DNA of 64,000 nt from Pontibacter sp. G13 (GCF_031851795.1 NZ_CP134696.1:558001-622000); one strand, 5' to 3'. Positions 34,862 through 44,162 are shown, counted from the first letter of the stretch. Notes: generated by a model not told the origin, from the letters alone. Numbers and translations: made by a program.

Positions 34862-35949
34862 AAATCCTGATCCTTTACTCCGAAATCGCCGGATATGTCC
34901 TCTCCTGTGTGGAAGCACTTGCCAAGCTCCCTCCTGCAGAGATCAAGCTGATTCGCTGGCCTGTCAATCAGGAAGCTCCTTTTCAGTTTGGGGCCGGTGG
35001 CGACCAGATCGACATGTCTATTCGGACTGATTGGACTGACGAATCGCTTCAAGCATTGGTCAAAGAATGGAGGCCAGAAGTGGTTTTCACCACAGGATGG
35101 ATGGACAAAGGATATGTACAAGCAGCCAAAACCGCCAAAGCCCTAGGGATTCCTGTGATTGCCGGAATTGACAATCATTGGACAGGAAGTCCCAAACAAC
35201 ATATCGCCACTTGGATCAGCCCTTGGATGATTCACTCGGCCTTTGACTATCTATGGGTGCCCGGCTATCGGCAATATGCCTACGCCAAGCGGCTCGGATT
35301 CAAATCCAGCCAGATCCGGATCGGATATTATAGTGGAGATACAACAGCATTTGGTCAGGCTGCTGAGGCTTACAGATCCGACAAAGCCATCCAATATCCA
35401 CGTGAATTGCTATATGTCGGTCGGATCATCGAACACAAGGGAATCGGTGAATTGTGGAACGCTTTCATCGAGACTTCAGACCAACATGATTGGCGACTGC
35501 GAATCGTCGGAGCAGGAGATTTTCATGAAGGACTTGCTGATCATCCGCGCATTTCCGTGCAGGGGTTTGTTCAACCCGAGGAACTTCCGAGTCTGGCAGA
35601 ACAAGCAGGCGCATTCATTCTTCCGAGTAGATTTGAACCTTGGGGCGTGGTATTGCATGAATTTGCCGCTGCTGGCCTTCCATTGATTGCTTCTGACGAA
35701 TGCGGTTCTGCCGATGCCTTCATTAGACCGGGCTACAATGGGTACACCTTCGAAGGCGGGAATCAGTCAGATTTAGCCGACAAGCTCCTCAAGCTCTTCT
35801 CCCACAGCGACGATCAGCTCAGAACCTTGGGCGAAAGAAGCGAGGCACTGGCAGCGCAGATTACTCCCGAGATGTGGGCCTCCACGTTGTACGACTTGGC
35901 AAAATCCCACGCTTCGGTATCCCAAGCCACCATTACTGAAACCGCCTAG
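34858..35949 (+). CDS. GT4 family glycosyltransferase
   Basis: This 363-residue GT-B glycosyltransferase has a C-terminal half that is standard: LLYVGRIIEHKGIGELW, QGFVQPEELPSLA and PSRFEPWGVVLHEFAAAGLP, the last with the E-x7-E motif. The N-terminal half is divergent. It overlaps the upstream polymerase-like gene by 4 bp and precedes an acetyltransferase by 2 bp, indicating tight translational coupling. Donor and acceptor unknown. Confidence 0.88.
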   Translation: MKILILYSEIAGYVLSCVEALAKLPPAEIKLIRWPVNQEAPFQFGAGGDQIDMSIRTDWTDESLQALVKEWRPEVVFTTGWMDKGYVQAAKTAKALGIPVIAGIDNHWTGSPKQHIATWISPWMIHSAFDYLWVPGYRQYAYAKRLGFKSSQIRIGYYSGDTTAFGQAAEAYRSDKAIQYPRELLYVGRIIEHKGIGELWNAFIETSDQHDWRLRIVGAGDFHEGLADHPRISVQGFVQPEELPSLAEQAGAFILPSRFEPWGVVLHEFAAAGLPLIASDECGSADAFIRPGYNGYTFEGGNQSDLADKLLKLFSHSDDQLRTLGERSEALAAQITPEMWASTLYDLAKSHASVSQATITETA

Positions 35950-35951
35950 CT

Positions 35952-36545
35952 ATGCGTCCAACTGCAGACCTTTCGACATTTGACAACTCCTGGTACCATC
36001 CGGGTAAATCGGGCCTGACCCGCCTCGCATGGTATTTCGTGAATGTCCTGTTTTTCATCAATCCCCTAAATCCATTCTCTGGATTGAAAGTGAGATTGCT
36101 GAGGATGTTTGGCGCCCATGTAGGCACTGGTGTCGTCATCAAGCCCGCAGTGAACATCAAATACCCTTGGATGCTCACCATCGGCGATCATGTCTGGATC
36201 GGTGAAAACGTCTGGATCGACAACTTGACCCAAGTCAGTTTGGGCGATCATACCTGTATTTCCCAAGGAGCGATGCTTTTGACGGGAAATCACAATTACA
36301 AACGCTCCAGCTTTGACCTCATGGTCGGAGAAATCCATTTGGAAGCTGGCGCATGGATCGGAGCCCAATGCCTCGTAGGCCCCAATGTCCGTGTAGGAAG
36401 TCATGCTGTGCTTTCTGCCGGGAGTGTCACGATGAAAGATTTGGAGCCCTATCAGGTATATGCAGGAAATCCTGCGGCCTTTGTCCGTGAACGAACCATC
36501 GAGCCGGACTCCCAAACCCCCGCCCATTTGATCACCACCCCTTAA
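35952..36545 (+). CDS. WcaF-like hexapeptide acetyltransferase
   Basis: This 197-residue left-handed beta-helix O-acetyltransferase has repeats (VGTGVVIKPAVNIKYPW, IGDHVWIGENVWIDNL, LGDHTCISQGAMLLTGNHNY, IGAQCLVGPNVRVGSHAVL) and an N-terminal GLTRLAWYFVNVLFF segment that match the WcaF group of colanic acid and capsule synthesis. It probably acetylates the growing polysaccharide on the cytoplasmic side. The YKRSSFDLMV block after the catalytic His region is typical. Confidence 0.9.
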   Translation: MRPTADLSTFDNSWYHPGKSGLTRLAWYFVNVLFFINPLNPFSGLKVRLLRMFGAHVGTGVVIKPAVNIKYPWMLTIGDHVWIGENVWIDNLTQVSLGDHTCISQGAMLLTGNHNYKRSSFDLMVGEIHLEAGAWIGAQCLVGPNVRVGSHAVLSAGSVTMKDLEPYQVYAGNPAAFVRERTIEPDSQTPAHLITTP

Positions 36546-36560
36546 CTCCGCTATCGAATT

Positions 36561-38432
36561 ATGTGTGGAATTGCCGGAATCATATCGCTGCCCAATCAGG
36601 GTTCAGCATTGCCGATCGAAGTCATGGTCCAAGCCATGCACCACAGGGGACCCGATTTTCAGGATCACTGGAAAGGCGAAGGAGTAGCCCTCGGTCATGC
36701 CCGGCTTTCGATTCTAGACCTATCGGAAGCAGGTCATCAGCCCATGCATTCTCCTGAGGGAAGATATTGCCTCATTTTCAACGGAGAAATCTATAACTAT
36801 CTCGATCTCAAGCAGGCACTCCCAGATTATCCTTATCGGGGAAATTCCGACACAGAGGTGATCATGGCGGGATTCATCCACTGGGGACCTTCCTTTCTGG
36901 AACGGCTCAATGGCATGTTTGCGCTTGCGGTCTGGGACAAGCTCGAAAGAAAGCTCTTTTTGGCTCGCGACCGAATGGGCATCAAGCCCCTCTACTACGC
37001 CATGACCGACCAAGGACTGGTGTTCGGCTCCGAGATCAGAACCCTGCTCGCTAGTGGGAGGGTCAAACGGAAACTCAATCGGGCGGTCTTGGGGGAATAT
37101 CTTCAGTACCAAACCGTGCATGATCCCGAGACCTTGGTCGAAGGAATCTACATGCTGCCTGCTGGACATTACGCAGAGTTTGATCCCGAAGGCTCCCTCG
37201 ACATAGAATCCTACTGGGACATGCGCACCTATGCCCAGCATCCCGTGGATGGCACGTACGAGGAGCTGTGCAAACAGGTCAGGGAAACCTTCATTGAATC
37301 CGTAGAACGTCGCAAAATCGCAGATGTCCCCCTTGGCGCTTTCCTGTCTGGAGGGATTGATTCTTCCGCTGTGGTAGCGGCATTGGCTACCGTCTCCCAA
37401 GATCCTGTTGCCACTTTTTCAGTTGTTTTTGATGAACAGGAATTCGACGAGAGCACGTGGTCTTCCCTTGTTGCCAAGAGATACAACACCCAACATATTC
37501 CCATCAGACTCAAACCAGACTCCTTCTTGGAGCGGCTGCCAGAGGCTTTGATGGCGATGGATCACCCCAGCGGCGATGGCATTAATAGCTATGTGATTTC
37601 GGAAGAAACGCGCAAACAGGGCTTTACAGTGGCATTGTCTGGACTGGGCGGAGATGAATTATTCTGCGGATATCCGGTCTTCCAACAATTCACCAAAGCC
37701 CGCGGGATGAATCTCCTGTACAAAATCCCCGCTGGCGTTCGGGGGCTGATCGGCAAATCGGTTTCTGGGGTCTACCAAAACCAGAAAACCAACCGTCTGG
37801 TCCAATTGCTCGAAGCCCCGCAAAACGAATTCGCCCACCTCTACCCTATCTTCCGTCAGCTCTACAATCAAGCGGAATTGGCAGAACTGGGACTGCGCCA
37901 ACCCGATGACTGGAACTTGCTAGAAAAAGTCCTTCCCGGCAATTTCGAGGGCTGGGAACAACCACAGTCGGTCTACAGCCAAGTTTCCGTCGGGGAAATG
38001 AATACCTACACCCGATCAGTCCTCCTGAGAAACACGGATCAGATGAGCATGGCTTCTGCGTTGGAAGTACGGGTGCCATTCTTCGATCATGAGCTGGTCG
38101 AACTGGCCTTGCAAATTCCCGATCAACACAAGGTGCCGACCATCCCCAAAAAACTCCTGGTGGATGCTATGGGTGATTTGCTGCCACATGAAGTCGTTCA
38201 TCGCAAGAAGATGGGCTTTGTATTTCCGTGGCCACTTTGGATGAAGGATTCGCTCAAGACATTTTGCGAGACCCGTATTCAGTCAATTGCCGACCGAGGG
38301 ATTTTCGAAGCAGATCCCCTCTTGGCCCAATGGAAGGGATTCTTGGCAGGTGACAAGCGCATCCCCTATGTAAAACTCTGGACGTTGGTCGTATTGGCCG
38401 ATTGGATGGAAAAACACGATATCGATGGCTAA
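36561..38432 (+). CDS. asnB: Asparagine synthetase B-type glutamine amidotransferase
   Basis: This 623-residue protein has an N-terminal class II glutaminase domain (MCGIAGIISL with nucleophile Cys2, then HRGPDFQD and RLSILDLSEAG) and a C-terminal ATP-pyrophosphatase synthetase domain (FLSGGIDSSAVVAAL, ALSGLGGDELFCGYP). Both domains look complete. Inside a polysaccharide locus, such enzymes often amidate a uronic acid rather than make asparagine; which applies here is inference. It lies 15 bp after the acetyltransferase gene and overlaps the next glycosyltransferase by 8 bp. Confidence 0.9.
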   Translation: MCGIAGIISLPNQGSALPIEVMVQAMHHRGPDFQDHWKGEGVALGHARLSILDLSEAGHQPMHSPEGRYCLIFNGEIYNYLDLKQALPDYPYRGNSDTEVIMAGFIHWGPSFLERLNGMFALAVWDKLERKLFLARDRMGIKPLYYAMTDQGLVFGSEIRTLLASGRVKRKLNRAVLGEYLQYQTVHDPETLVEGIYMLPAGHYAEFDPEGSLDIESYWDMRTYAQHPVDGTYEELCKQVRETFIESVERRKIADVPLGAFLSGGIDSSAVVAALATVSQDPVATFSVVFDEQEFDESTWSSLVAKRYNTQHIPIRLKPDSFLERLPEALMAMDHPSGDGINSYVISEETRKQGFTVALSGLGGDELFCGYPVFQQFTKARGMNLLYKIPAGVRGLIGKSVSGVYQNQKTNRLVQLLEAPQNEFAHLYPIFRQLYNQAELAELGLRQPDDWNLLEKVLPGNFEGWEQPQSVYSQVSVGEMNTYTRSVLLRNTDQMSMASALEVRVPFFDHELVELALQIPDQHKVPTIPKKLLVDAMGDLLPHEVVHRKKMGFVFPWPLWMKDSLKTFCETRIQSIADRGIFEADPLLAQWKGFLAGDKRIPYVKLWTLVVLADWMEKHDIDG

Positions 38433-39543
38433 ACTCCTCATCTGTATCGACTGGTACACGCCGGGTTACAAAGCTGGGGGCCCGATCCAATCCGTCCAGA
38501 ATCTCGTGGAAGTCCTCAAGGACCAATTCGAAATTTTCATCCTGACAGGAGACCGGGACGCGGGAGAACCAGAGCCTTACGCCCTACCGACAGCTACATG
38601 GATTCAGCAAGGCGCCGCAAAGGTCATGTATCTGTCTCCAGACCAACGCTCACAAGGACAAATCCGCCAATTGATCAAGCAGATCCAGCCGGAGGTGATC
38701 TACCTGAATTCGATGTTTTCTTTTCCTTTCACGGTGTATCCAATCAGAGGACGGGGGAATGCTCAGGTCATTCTCGCGCCGCGCGGCATGCTTCACGCAG
38801 GTGCGCTCAGGATCAAAAAAGCAAAGAAACGGGTATTTTTACGAGCGTTCAAACTAGCGGGATTGCATCGTTCTATCCAGTGGCATGCCACAGACGATCA
38901 GGAGGTTTTGGATATTCAGGCACACTTTGGAGATCAGGCTTCCATCACACAGGCGGGCAATATTCCCAAGCGAGTGCAGAAACCCTGGTCCGTCACTCCG
39001 AAGGAATCTGGAGATTTGAGGCTCTTTTTCAATTCTCGTGTTTCGGAGAAGAAAAACCTCCTCTTCGCCATCCAATCGCTCCAGAGCGTGCAAGGACGTG
39101 TTCAGTTCGATGTATTCGGCCCACATGAGGATGCCGAATATCTGGCTTTGTGCCAATCGGCCGCCAAGGAGCTACCTTCAGGAATCATCGTCTCATTTCA
39201 CGGTCCAAAGCCTCCCATGAAACTGATGGAGGGAATTGAGACGGCGCATTTCGGGTATCTCCCGACGCATGGGGAAAATTTTGGGCACTCCATCTTCGAA
39301 TCCTTTCTGGCGGGGAAACCCGTGCTGATTTCTGACCAAACCCCTTGGCGTAATCTAGAAACCCAACAGCTGGGTTGGGATCTTCCACTAGATGATCCCA
39401 ACGCATTCACCCAAACCCTCCAAACCTTGGTGGACATGGACGCCACCACCTATCAGATCTGGTCCCGCAATGCCTGGCGATTTGCCAAAGCATACAACGA
39501 GGACCCAGCGCTCATCTCCCAAACCAATGCCATCTTCGCATGA
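38425..39543 (+). CDS. GT4 family glycosyltransferase
   Basis: This 372-residue GT-B glycosyltransferase begins LLICIDWYTPGYKAGGPIQS, a known acceptor-loop form for capsule GT4 enzymes, with LAPRGMLHAGALRIK in the N-terminal domain. The donor domain has FFNSRVSEKKNL and GENFGHSIFESFLAGKPVL, where the motif reads as E-x7-E-like with Glu-Asn-Phe-Gly. It overlaps the genes on both sides (8 bp and 4 bp), consistent with a single operon. Sugar unknown. Confidence 0.87.
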   Translation: MAKLLICIDWYTPGYKAGGPIQSVQNLVEVLKDQFEIFILTGDRDAGEPEPYALPTATWIQQGAAKVMYLSPDQRSQGQIRQLIKQIQPEVIYLNSMFSFPFTVYPIRGRGNAQVILAPRGMLHAGALRIKKAKKRVFLRAFKLAGLHRSIQWHATDDQEVLDIQAHFGDQASITQAGNIPKRVQKPWSVTPKESGDLRLFFNSRVSEKKNLLFAIQSLQSVQGRVQFDVFGPHEDAEYLALCQSAAKELPSGIIVSFHGPKPPMKLMEGIETAHFGYLPTHGENFGHSIFESFLAGKPVLISDQTPWRNLETQQLGWDLPLDDPNAFTQTLQTLVDMDATTYQIWSRNAWRFAKAYNEDPALISQTNAIFA

Positions 39544-40295
39544 AAGTATCCATCGTCACCATCTCATACAATGCCTCAAGTAGTATCCGGACCTGTATTG
39601 AATCGGTATTGAATCAGGATTATCCCGATATTGAATACATCATCGTGGATGGAGGTTCCTCCGATGACACCATGGAGATCGTGCAAGAATATGCCGACAA
39701 GATCTCGCATATTTCCAGTGAATCCGACGAAGGGATCTACGATGCGATGAATAAGGGGATGGCCAAAGCCACAGGGGATATCGTCGCTCAGCTCAATGCG
39801 GATGATTTCTACGCAAGCCCCGACATTCTCTCCCAAGTGGTGGAAAAGTTCCAGTCTACCGGCTCAGACATCGTCTTCGGAAACCTCGTATACGTTCCCG
39901 CAGATGATCTCGACAAAGTGGTCCGCTATTATACAGCCGATCAGTTCAAGCCCGAGGACATGCTCAGGGGCCACATGCCGCCCCATCCCACGTTCTTTGT
40001 CAAGCGATCATTGGTGGATATCTGCGGACCTTACCGGACGGATTACGCGATTTGCGCGGACTTCGAATGGATGGTAAGATTGTTCCATACACATGGGGCA
40101 ACCTACACCCACCTTCCTGAAGTCATGGTGAAAATGCGCAAGGGCGGCGTCAGCACACAAGGCCTAAAAAGCACACTCACCATCAACAAGGAAATGCTGC
40201 AAGCATGCCGTTCCAATGGCCTCCGCACCAATCTGCCCATGATCTACTCGAAATACCTTACCAAGGTGTTTCAACTAGTTAAAAAGCCCACTTGA
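39540..40295 (+). CDS. GT2 family glycosyltransferase
   Basis: This 251-residue GT-A glycosyltransferase starts KVSIVTISYNASSSIRTCIES, carries YIIVDGGSSDDTMEIV and then AQLNADDFYA, the metal-binding D-x-D-like site, and HPTFFVKRSL. It resembles WcaE-like enzymes of capsule synthesis. It overlaps the previous gene by 4 bp and is the last glycosyltransferase before galE. The C-terminal 40 residues are basic and may contact the membrane. Confidence 0.9.
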   Translation: MKVSIVTISYNASSSIRTCIESVLNQDYPDIEYIIVDGGSSDDTMEIVQEYADKISHISSESDEGIYDAMNKGMAKATGDIVAQLNADDFYASPDILSQVVEKFQSTGSDIVFGNLVYVPADDLDKVVRYYTADQFKPEDMLRGHMPPHPTFFVKRSLVDICGPYRTDYAICADFEWMVRLFHTHGATYTHLPEVMVKMRKGGVSTQGLKSTLTINKEMLQACRSNGLRTNLPMIYSKYLTKVFQLVKKPT

Positions 40296-40390
40296 CCATT
40301 TGATTCGCCCTTTTCACAGATCGCGAATCCTTTGATACATGCTATGGCGATCTATATTATTTTTGATCTGCATCAAATATTTCAGATTCT

Positions 40391-41434
40391 ATGCCTACCG
40401 TGTTAATTACCGGGGGTTGTGGATACATCGGTTCCCACACCGCCATCGAATTGATGAAAGTCGGAAAATTGGACGTGATCTCCATCGACAATCATCACAA
40501 CTCATCCCCAGAAGCCATCGACCGTATTGAAGCGATCGCCGGCAAGCGGATGAAAAACTACGCCATCGATGCGTGTGACCGTGCCGCAGTTCAGGAGGTC
40601 TTCGAGGCCCATCCAGACATCGTCGGGGTCATCCACTTCGCTGCCTACAAGGCCGTCGGCGAATCCGTCGAAAAGCCCCTGGAATACTACCACAACAATT
40701 TCGAATCCCTTGTCAACATGCTCGCGGCCTGTGAGGCCAATGGCGTGGAAAACTTCATCTTCTCGTCTTCCTGCACCGTCTATGGCGACATCGACAAATT
40801 GCCGGTAACCGAGGAAACGCCCACCACCGAAGCGGCCTCCCCATACGGAAATACCAAGCTTGTCGGTGAGCGAATCATCCAGGATTTCATCAAATCCACC
40901 GACAAGGTGAAGGCGATTGCCCTGCGGTACTTCAACCCCGTAGGTGCAGATGAATCTGGCCTCAATGGGGAAGATCCAATCAATGCTCCCAACAACCTCG
41001 TGCCATTCATCACTCGGGTGGCTTCCGGTCTGTTGCCGCAATTGACGGTCTTCGGAGGAGATTATCCTACGCGCGACGGCACTTGTATCCGCGACTACAT
41101 CCACGTTACGGACATCTCCATCGCACACATCAACGCTTTGGACTACTTGCTGGATGGCAAGAATTCCTCCAACTACGAGCGCCTCAACCTGGGCTCCGGA
41201 AACGGGGTCAGCGTACTCGAAGCTATCAACGCCTTCGAGGAAGTATCCGGCGTGAAACTGAACTATGTTATCGGTGACCGTCGTCCCGGTGATGTAACCC
41301 AAATCTACTCTGATAGCTCTCTCGCCAAAGAGAAGCTCGGATGGGTAGCAGGTCGCGGCATCTCTGAGATGATGGCGTCCGCTTGGAAATGGCAACTCAA
41401 CCTGAATGAATCTCGCGCCGCTCAAGAGGCCTAA
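40391..41434 (+). CDS. galE: UDP-glucose 4-epimerase
   Basis: This 347-residue extended SDR enzyme interconverts UDP-glucose and UDP-galactose (possibly also the N-acetyl forms). The motifs are complete: VLITGGCGYIGSHTAIEL for NAD, HFAAYKAVGES, SSSCTVYGD, YGNTK (Tyr-x3-Lys), RYFNPVGA and RDGTCIRDYIHV. Length and start are normal. It lies 95 bp after the last glycosyltransferase and would supply galactose for the polysaccharide. A good terminator follows. Confidence 0.95.
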   Translation: MPTVLITGGCGYIGSHTAIELMKVGKLDVISIDNHHNSSPEAIDRIEAIAGKRMKNYAIDACDRAAVQEVFEAHPDIVGVIHFAAYKAVGESVEKPLEYYHNNFESLVNMLAACEANGVENFIFSSSCTVYGDIDKLPVTEETPTTEAASPYGNTKLVGERIIQDFIKSTDKVKAIALRYFNPVGADESGLNGEDPINAPNNLVPFITRVASGLLPQLTVFGGDYPTRDGTCIRDYIHVTDISIAHINALDYLLDGKNSSNYERLNLGSGNGVSVLEAINAFEEVSGVKLNYVIGDRRPGDVTQIYSDSSLAKEKLGWVAGRGISEMMASAWKWQLNLNESRAAQEA

Positions 41435-41455
41435 GAATCACCCAGGAACATAGAT

Positions 41456-41488
41456 GCGTCGTGGCCACCCACGGCGCTTTTTTTTTTC
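41456..41488 (+). terminator. Strong terminator ending the polysaccharide locus
   Basis: GCGTCGTGG (41456-41464) pairs imperfectly with CACGGCGC (41470-41477) and is followed by ten T residues, just after the galE stop codon. Confidence 0.9.
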
Positions 41489-41639
41489 TGGTGGGGTTGC
41501 TTGATCTCTTGTCCGTATACTGCGTCAGGGAAAGTCTCATTGGGAGGACCCAACTCGATTTCCCTTCCTTGTCTACGGACAAGATCTCGGCGCAACTCCA
41601 CCAGAAGCATTAATCCTGTGGCCATGCGCTAGCCGGGGT

Positions 41640-42309
41640 TCACCTTCGGTGAAAGGCCGGGAAGGATTTTTGGGAGTTCACCTTCGGTGAAGGGAGATTG
41701 TGCGCTAGACGGGGGGCACCTTCGGTGAAAGGCTGGGAGGGATTTTTGGGGGTTCACCTTCGGTGATGGGAGATTGTGCGATGGTTGGGGTTCACCTTCG
41801 GTGAGGGGGTCTGTGTGGTTGTGGGGGGCACCTTCGGTGAGGGAGAGCTTTTTTCTCATTCGAGATTGGTTTGGGGACGATTGTTCACCTTCGGTGAGGG
41901 AGATTGTGCGCTAGACGGGGGGCACCTTCGGTGAAAGGCTGGGAGGGATTTTTGGGAGTTCACCTTCGGTGAAGGGAGATTGTGCGATGGTTGGGGTTCA
42001 CCTTCGGTGAGGGGGTCTGTGTGGTTGTGGGGGGGCACCTTCGGTGAGGGAGAGCCTTTTCTCATTTGAGATTGGTTTGGGGACGATTGTTCACCTTCGG
42101 TGAGGGAGAGCTTTTTTCTCATTCGAGATTGGTTTGGGGATGATTGTTCACCTTCGGTGAGGGAGATTGTGCGCTAGACGGGGGGCACCTTCGGTGAAAG
42201 GCCGGGAGGGATTTTTGGGAGTTCACCTTCGGTGAAGGGAGATTGTGCGATGGTTGGGGTTCACCTTCGGTGAGGGGGTCTGTGCGGTTGTGGGGGGTAC
42301 CTTTGGTGA
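41640..42309. repeat. Nested array of about 17 short hairpins (TCACCTTCGGTGA)
   Basis: The 13-bp palindrome TCACC-TTC-GGTGA (or GCACC-TTC-GGTGA) occurs at 41640, 41678, 41716, 41754, 41792, 41828, 41885, 41932, 41960, 41998, 42035, 42091, 42148, 42185, 42223 and 42261, with a degenerate copy at 42298. The linkers are themselves repeated: a block starting TTGTGCGCTAGACGG recurs at 41698, 41904 and 42167, giving higher-order units of 206 and 263 bp that differ by one extra 57-bp sub-unit. Early spacings are strikingly regular at 36-38 bp. Frames through it on the minus strand are low-complexity (LTEGE and SPKVN repeats), have no start context, and are not considered genes. Confidence 0.92.
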
Positions 42310-42349
42310 GGGAGAACTTTTTCTCATTCGGTGATGAGAGACTGTAGCT

Positions 42350-42591
42350 AAGCAGGGATGGCCTGTGGCGGCGATAGGGATGGGAAGGGCGAGCCCAAGA
42401 TTGGACTGTGGGCGGTTGGGCGAGGTCCGAGGACTCTTGTTCCTGATCGGTAGAATTTTGATGATTGGCCAGATGGGGTCTCTTGGAAAAATCTCCGAGG
42501 ACGGAGGTGATAGCCGACCCCTGGAACAGCCCGGCCCGGCGACTCGGTAGTCAAGCGAAAACTTTTGACCCAGCACGCCGGGATCGCCCAT
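42350..42591 (-). repeat. Possible dispersed intergenic repeat, copy C
   Basis: On the minus strand this GC-rich segment begins GGGCGATCCCGGCGTGCTGG, similar to the start of copy B (GGGCGTGTCCGGCGTGCTGG), and contains CCGGGCTGTTCC and CTCCGTCCTCGGAG, which resemble parts of copy D. Homology to copies A and B is partial and judged by eye only. Confidence 0.5.
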
Positions 42592-42599
42592 CTACTCAT

Positions 42600-43292
42600 T
42601 CATTTCAGGGTGACAAAATAGCTGAACTTGAGCCAAAATCGCTGGCGTAGTCCGGTCTCAAACAGCCGATCAATCCGATAATCCAACCCGCCTTGGAGCT
42701 TGCCCCACTTGTCAAATTTGTAGCCGAGCTGGGCCACAAATCGGTTCTCAAGATCGGAACGTCCATCCCGCCAATCCACCAAGACTTCGTCGGAGACTAG
42801 AAGGAAGAACTCATTGGGATCGATCTCCAGGCCCTCCAAAGGGAGATCCATCGCCAGTCTGTATCGCACTCGGAGCCGCGCTGGCCCTTCTCCCTTCGGA
42901 AAAAAGGTCTGGTCGAACCGAAATCGATGGCCGAGCTTGAAATAGGGCAATAACTGCACCACGCCCAGCTGCTCCGTGAGTCCGTGGGTGTTGGGACCAT
43001 CCCCGTCCACAGCAAAAATGTAAGCCACCGAAAAGTCCGACAATGGGCTGACTTTGTATCCCACAAAAAATTGAAATTCTGTCGATTCGTGCTGATACCG
43101 CCAATTGGGACGTTCCGCATCACGATCCACCACCAATTGATGGATGGACTCGATCTTGAATGTCGAACTGTAGAACTTGGCGAATTTGACCGTAACGGCC
43201 GCTTCAGGGAAAATTCCCCCAAAAACCTCACGGTTCTGGGCAAGCACCGAGGACGAAAAGAGCAGGATGCCACACAGCAGAATTCCTTTCAT
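42600..43292 (-). CDS. DUF2490 family secreted protein
   Basis: This 230-residue protein has a signal peptide (cleaved near SSVLAQ) and a beta-rich body with alternating aromatic and polar residues (EFQFFVGYKV, RVRYRLAMDL, FVAQLGYKF, RFWLKFSYFVTLK ending in an aromatic-rich strand). This fits DUF2490, predicted outer-membrane beta-barrel proteins of unknown function in Bacteroidota. ATG 43292 shares its A with the stop codon of the upstream gene (TGATG), so the two are translationally coupled; a TTG three bases earlier is less likely. Confidence 0.75.
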   Translation of the reverse strand: MKGILLCGILLFSSSVLAQNREVFGGIFPEAAVTVKFAKFYSSTFKIESIHQLVVDRDAERPNWRYQHESTEFQFFVGYKVSPLSDFSVAYIFAVDGDGPNTHGLTEQLGVVQLLPYFKLGHRFRFDQTFFPKGEGPARLRVRYRLAMDLPLEGLEIDPNEFFLLVSDEVLVDWRDGRSDLENRFVAQLGYKFDKWGKLQGGLDYRIDRLFETGLRQRFWLKFSYFVTLK

Positions 43293-43867
43293 CAATAACG
43301 CAGATTGTCGGTTGGGCTGATTCTGATCCGCCGCACTCGGATGAAGTTGCCGTGCCTGTCAAACAGGGCTTCCCATAAGGACTTTCGCTCAGGACTCTTT
43401 CCTGAAAATTCTATCTCAAACCGTACAGTCACACCCGTCATCGTTTCATCATGAATTACTTGACGGAGCTCTGTTTGGGCACCAGTAAGTTGATATTGTA
43501 CTCGCCTTACCTTGTGTCGCTTATAATGCTCCTTGAAATAGTCCTCAATGCGCGTTCGGGCCCGAATGGGAATCTGATCCCAATGGATGAGAATCTCGAT
43601 GTCCTCAATGTCTCCTGCCTCGGAAAACTCTACAGAGTGCTGCTTGTGGTTCCACTTGAACTTGGCTTCATAGCTGAAACCCCGCTCATTTTGCTCCAAA
43701 TACCATCTGATCTTGCCCGGATCGCCATAGACTTCTTCGATCCAATTGCGGGCAGAAAGCGGAACGTCCTTGGGCGATACACGCCTTTCGAACTCCACCT
43801 TATCCGGCTCTTGCGCATGGACCTCGCAGACCAGCAGTATCCAAATGAGCCAAAGGATGCATCTCAT
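43292..43867 (-). CDS. Secreted hypothetical protein coupled to DUF2490 gene
   Basis: This 191-residue protein has a signal peptide ending near CEVHAQ. The mature part is charged and alternates helix and strand (ARNWIEEVYGDPGKIRWYLEQ, SYEAKFKWNHKQHSVEFSEAGDIED, RIEDYFKEHYK). The pattern of two similar strand-helix modules recalls PepSY-like or BLIP-like periplasmic domains, but I cannot assign it firmly. Its stop codon overlaps the next start, so it is co-produced with the DUF2490 protein and may be its periplasmic partner. Confidence 0.65.
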   Translation of the reverse strand: MRCILWLIWILLVCEVHAQEPDKVEFERRVSPKDVPLSARNWIEEVYGDPGKIRWYLEQNERGFSYEAKFKWNHKQHSVEFSEAGDIEDIEILIHWDQIPIRARTRIEDYFKEHYKRHKVRRVQYQLTGAQTELRQVIHDETMTGVTVRFEIEFSGKSPERKSLWEALFDRHGNFIRVRRIRISPTDNLRY

Positions 43868-44162
43868 ACCAGAAAATTAGTGAATGAGTCGGCAGGATCA
43901 GGGACAGGGTCACGGGAATCCTAAGGTAGCGGCAAAGCCTGAGTTGAGGCACATCGCTTCTAGCATGTACAGGTTGGGGTACTGATCAACCACACTTTTC
44001 ACCGATTATGTGCACATCTTAGCATTTGCGAAAAACGCGGGACAGGAAAACTGGATGATTGGGTAAATTACCGGAAGATTGAACTCGACCCACGGATACG
44101 GGTATCAAAGCCCGAACATCCGCATCCGAATCCGAATCCATACAACCGTGAATCTACGTTCC

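Noticed and set aside
40502-41425. 307-codon minus-strand frame
   Set aside because: It lies opposite galE, which has all family motifs.
41640-42309. CRISPR-like array
   Set aside because: The repeated word is only 13 bp, spacing is irregular after the first copies, and the linkers are themselves repeated rather than unique. No cas genes are nearby.
41629-42591. Minus-strand proteins of SPKVN/LTEGE composition
   Set aside because: The frames are products of the hairpin repeats, are low-complexity and lack start and ribosome-binding context.
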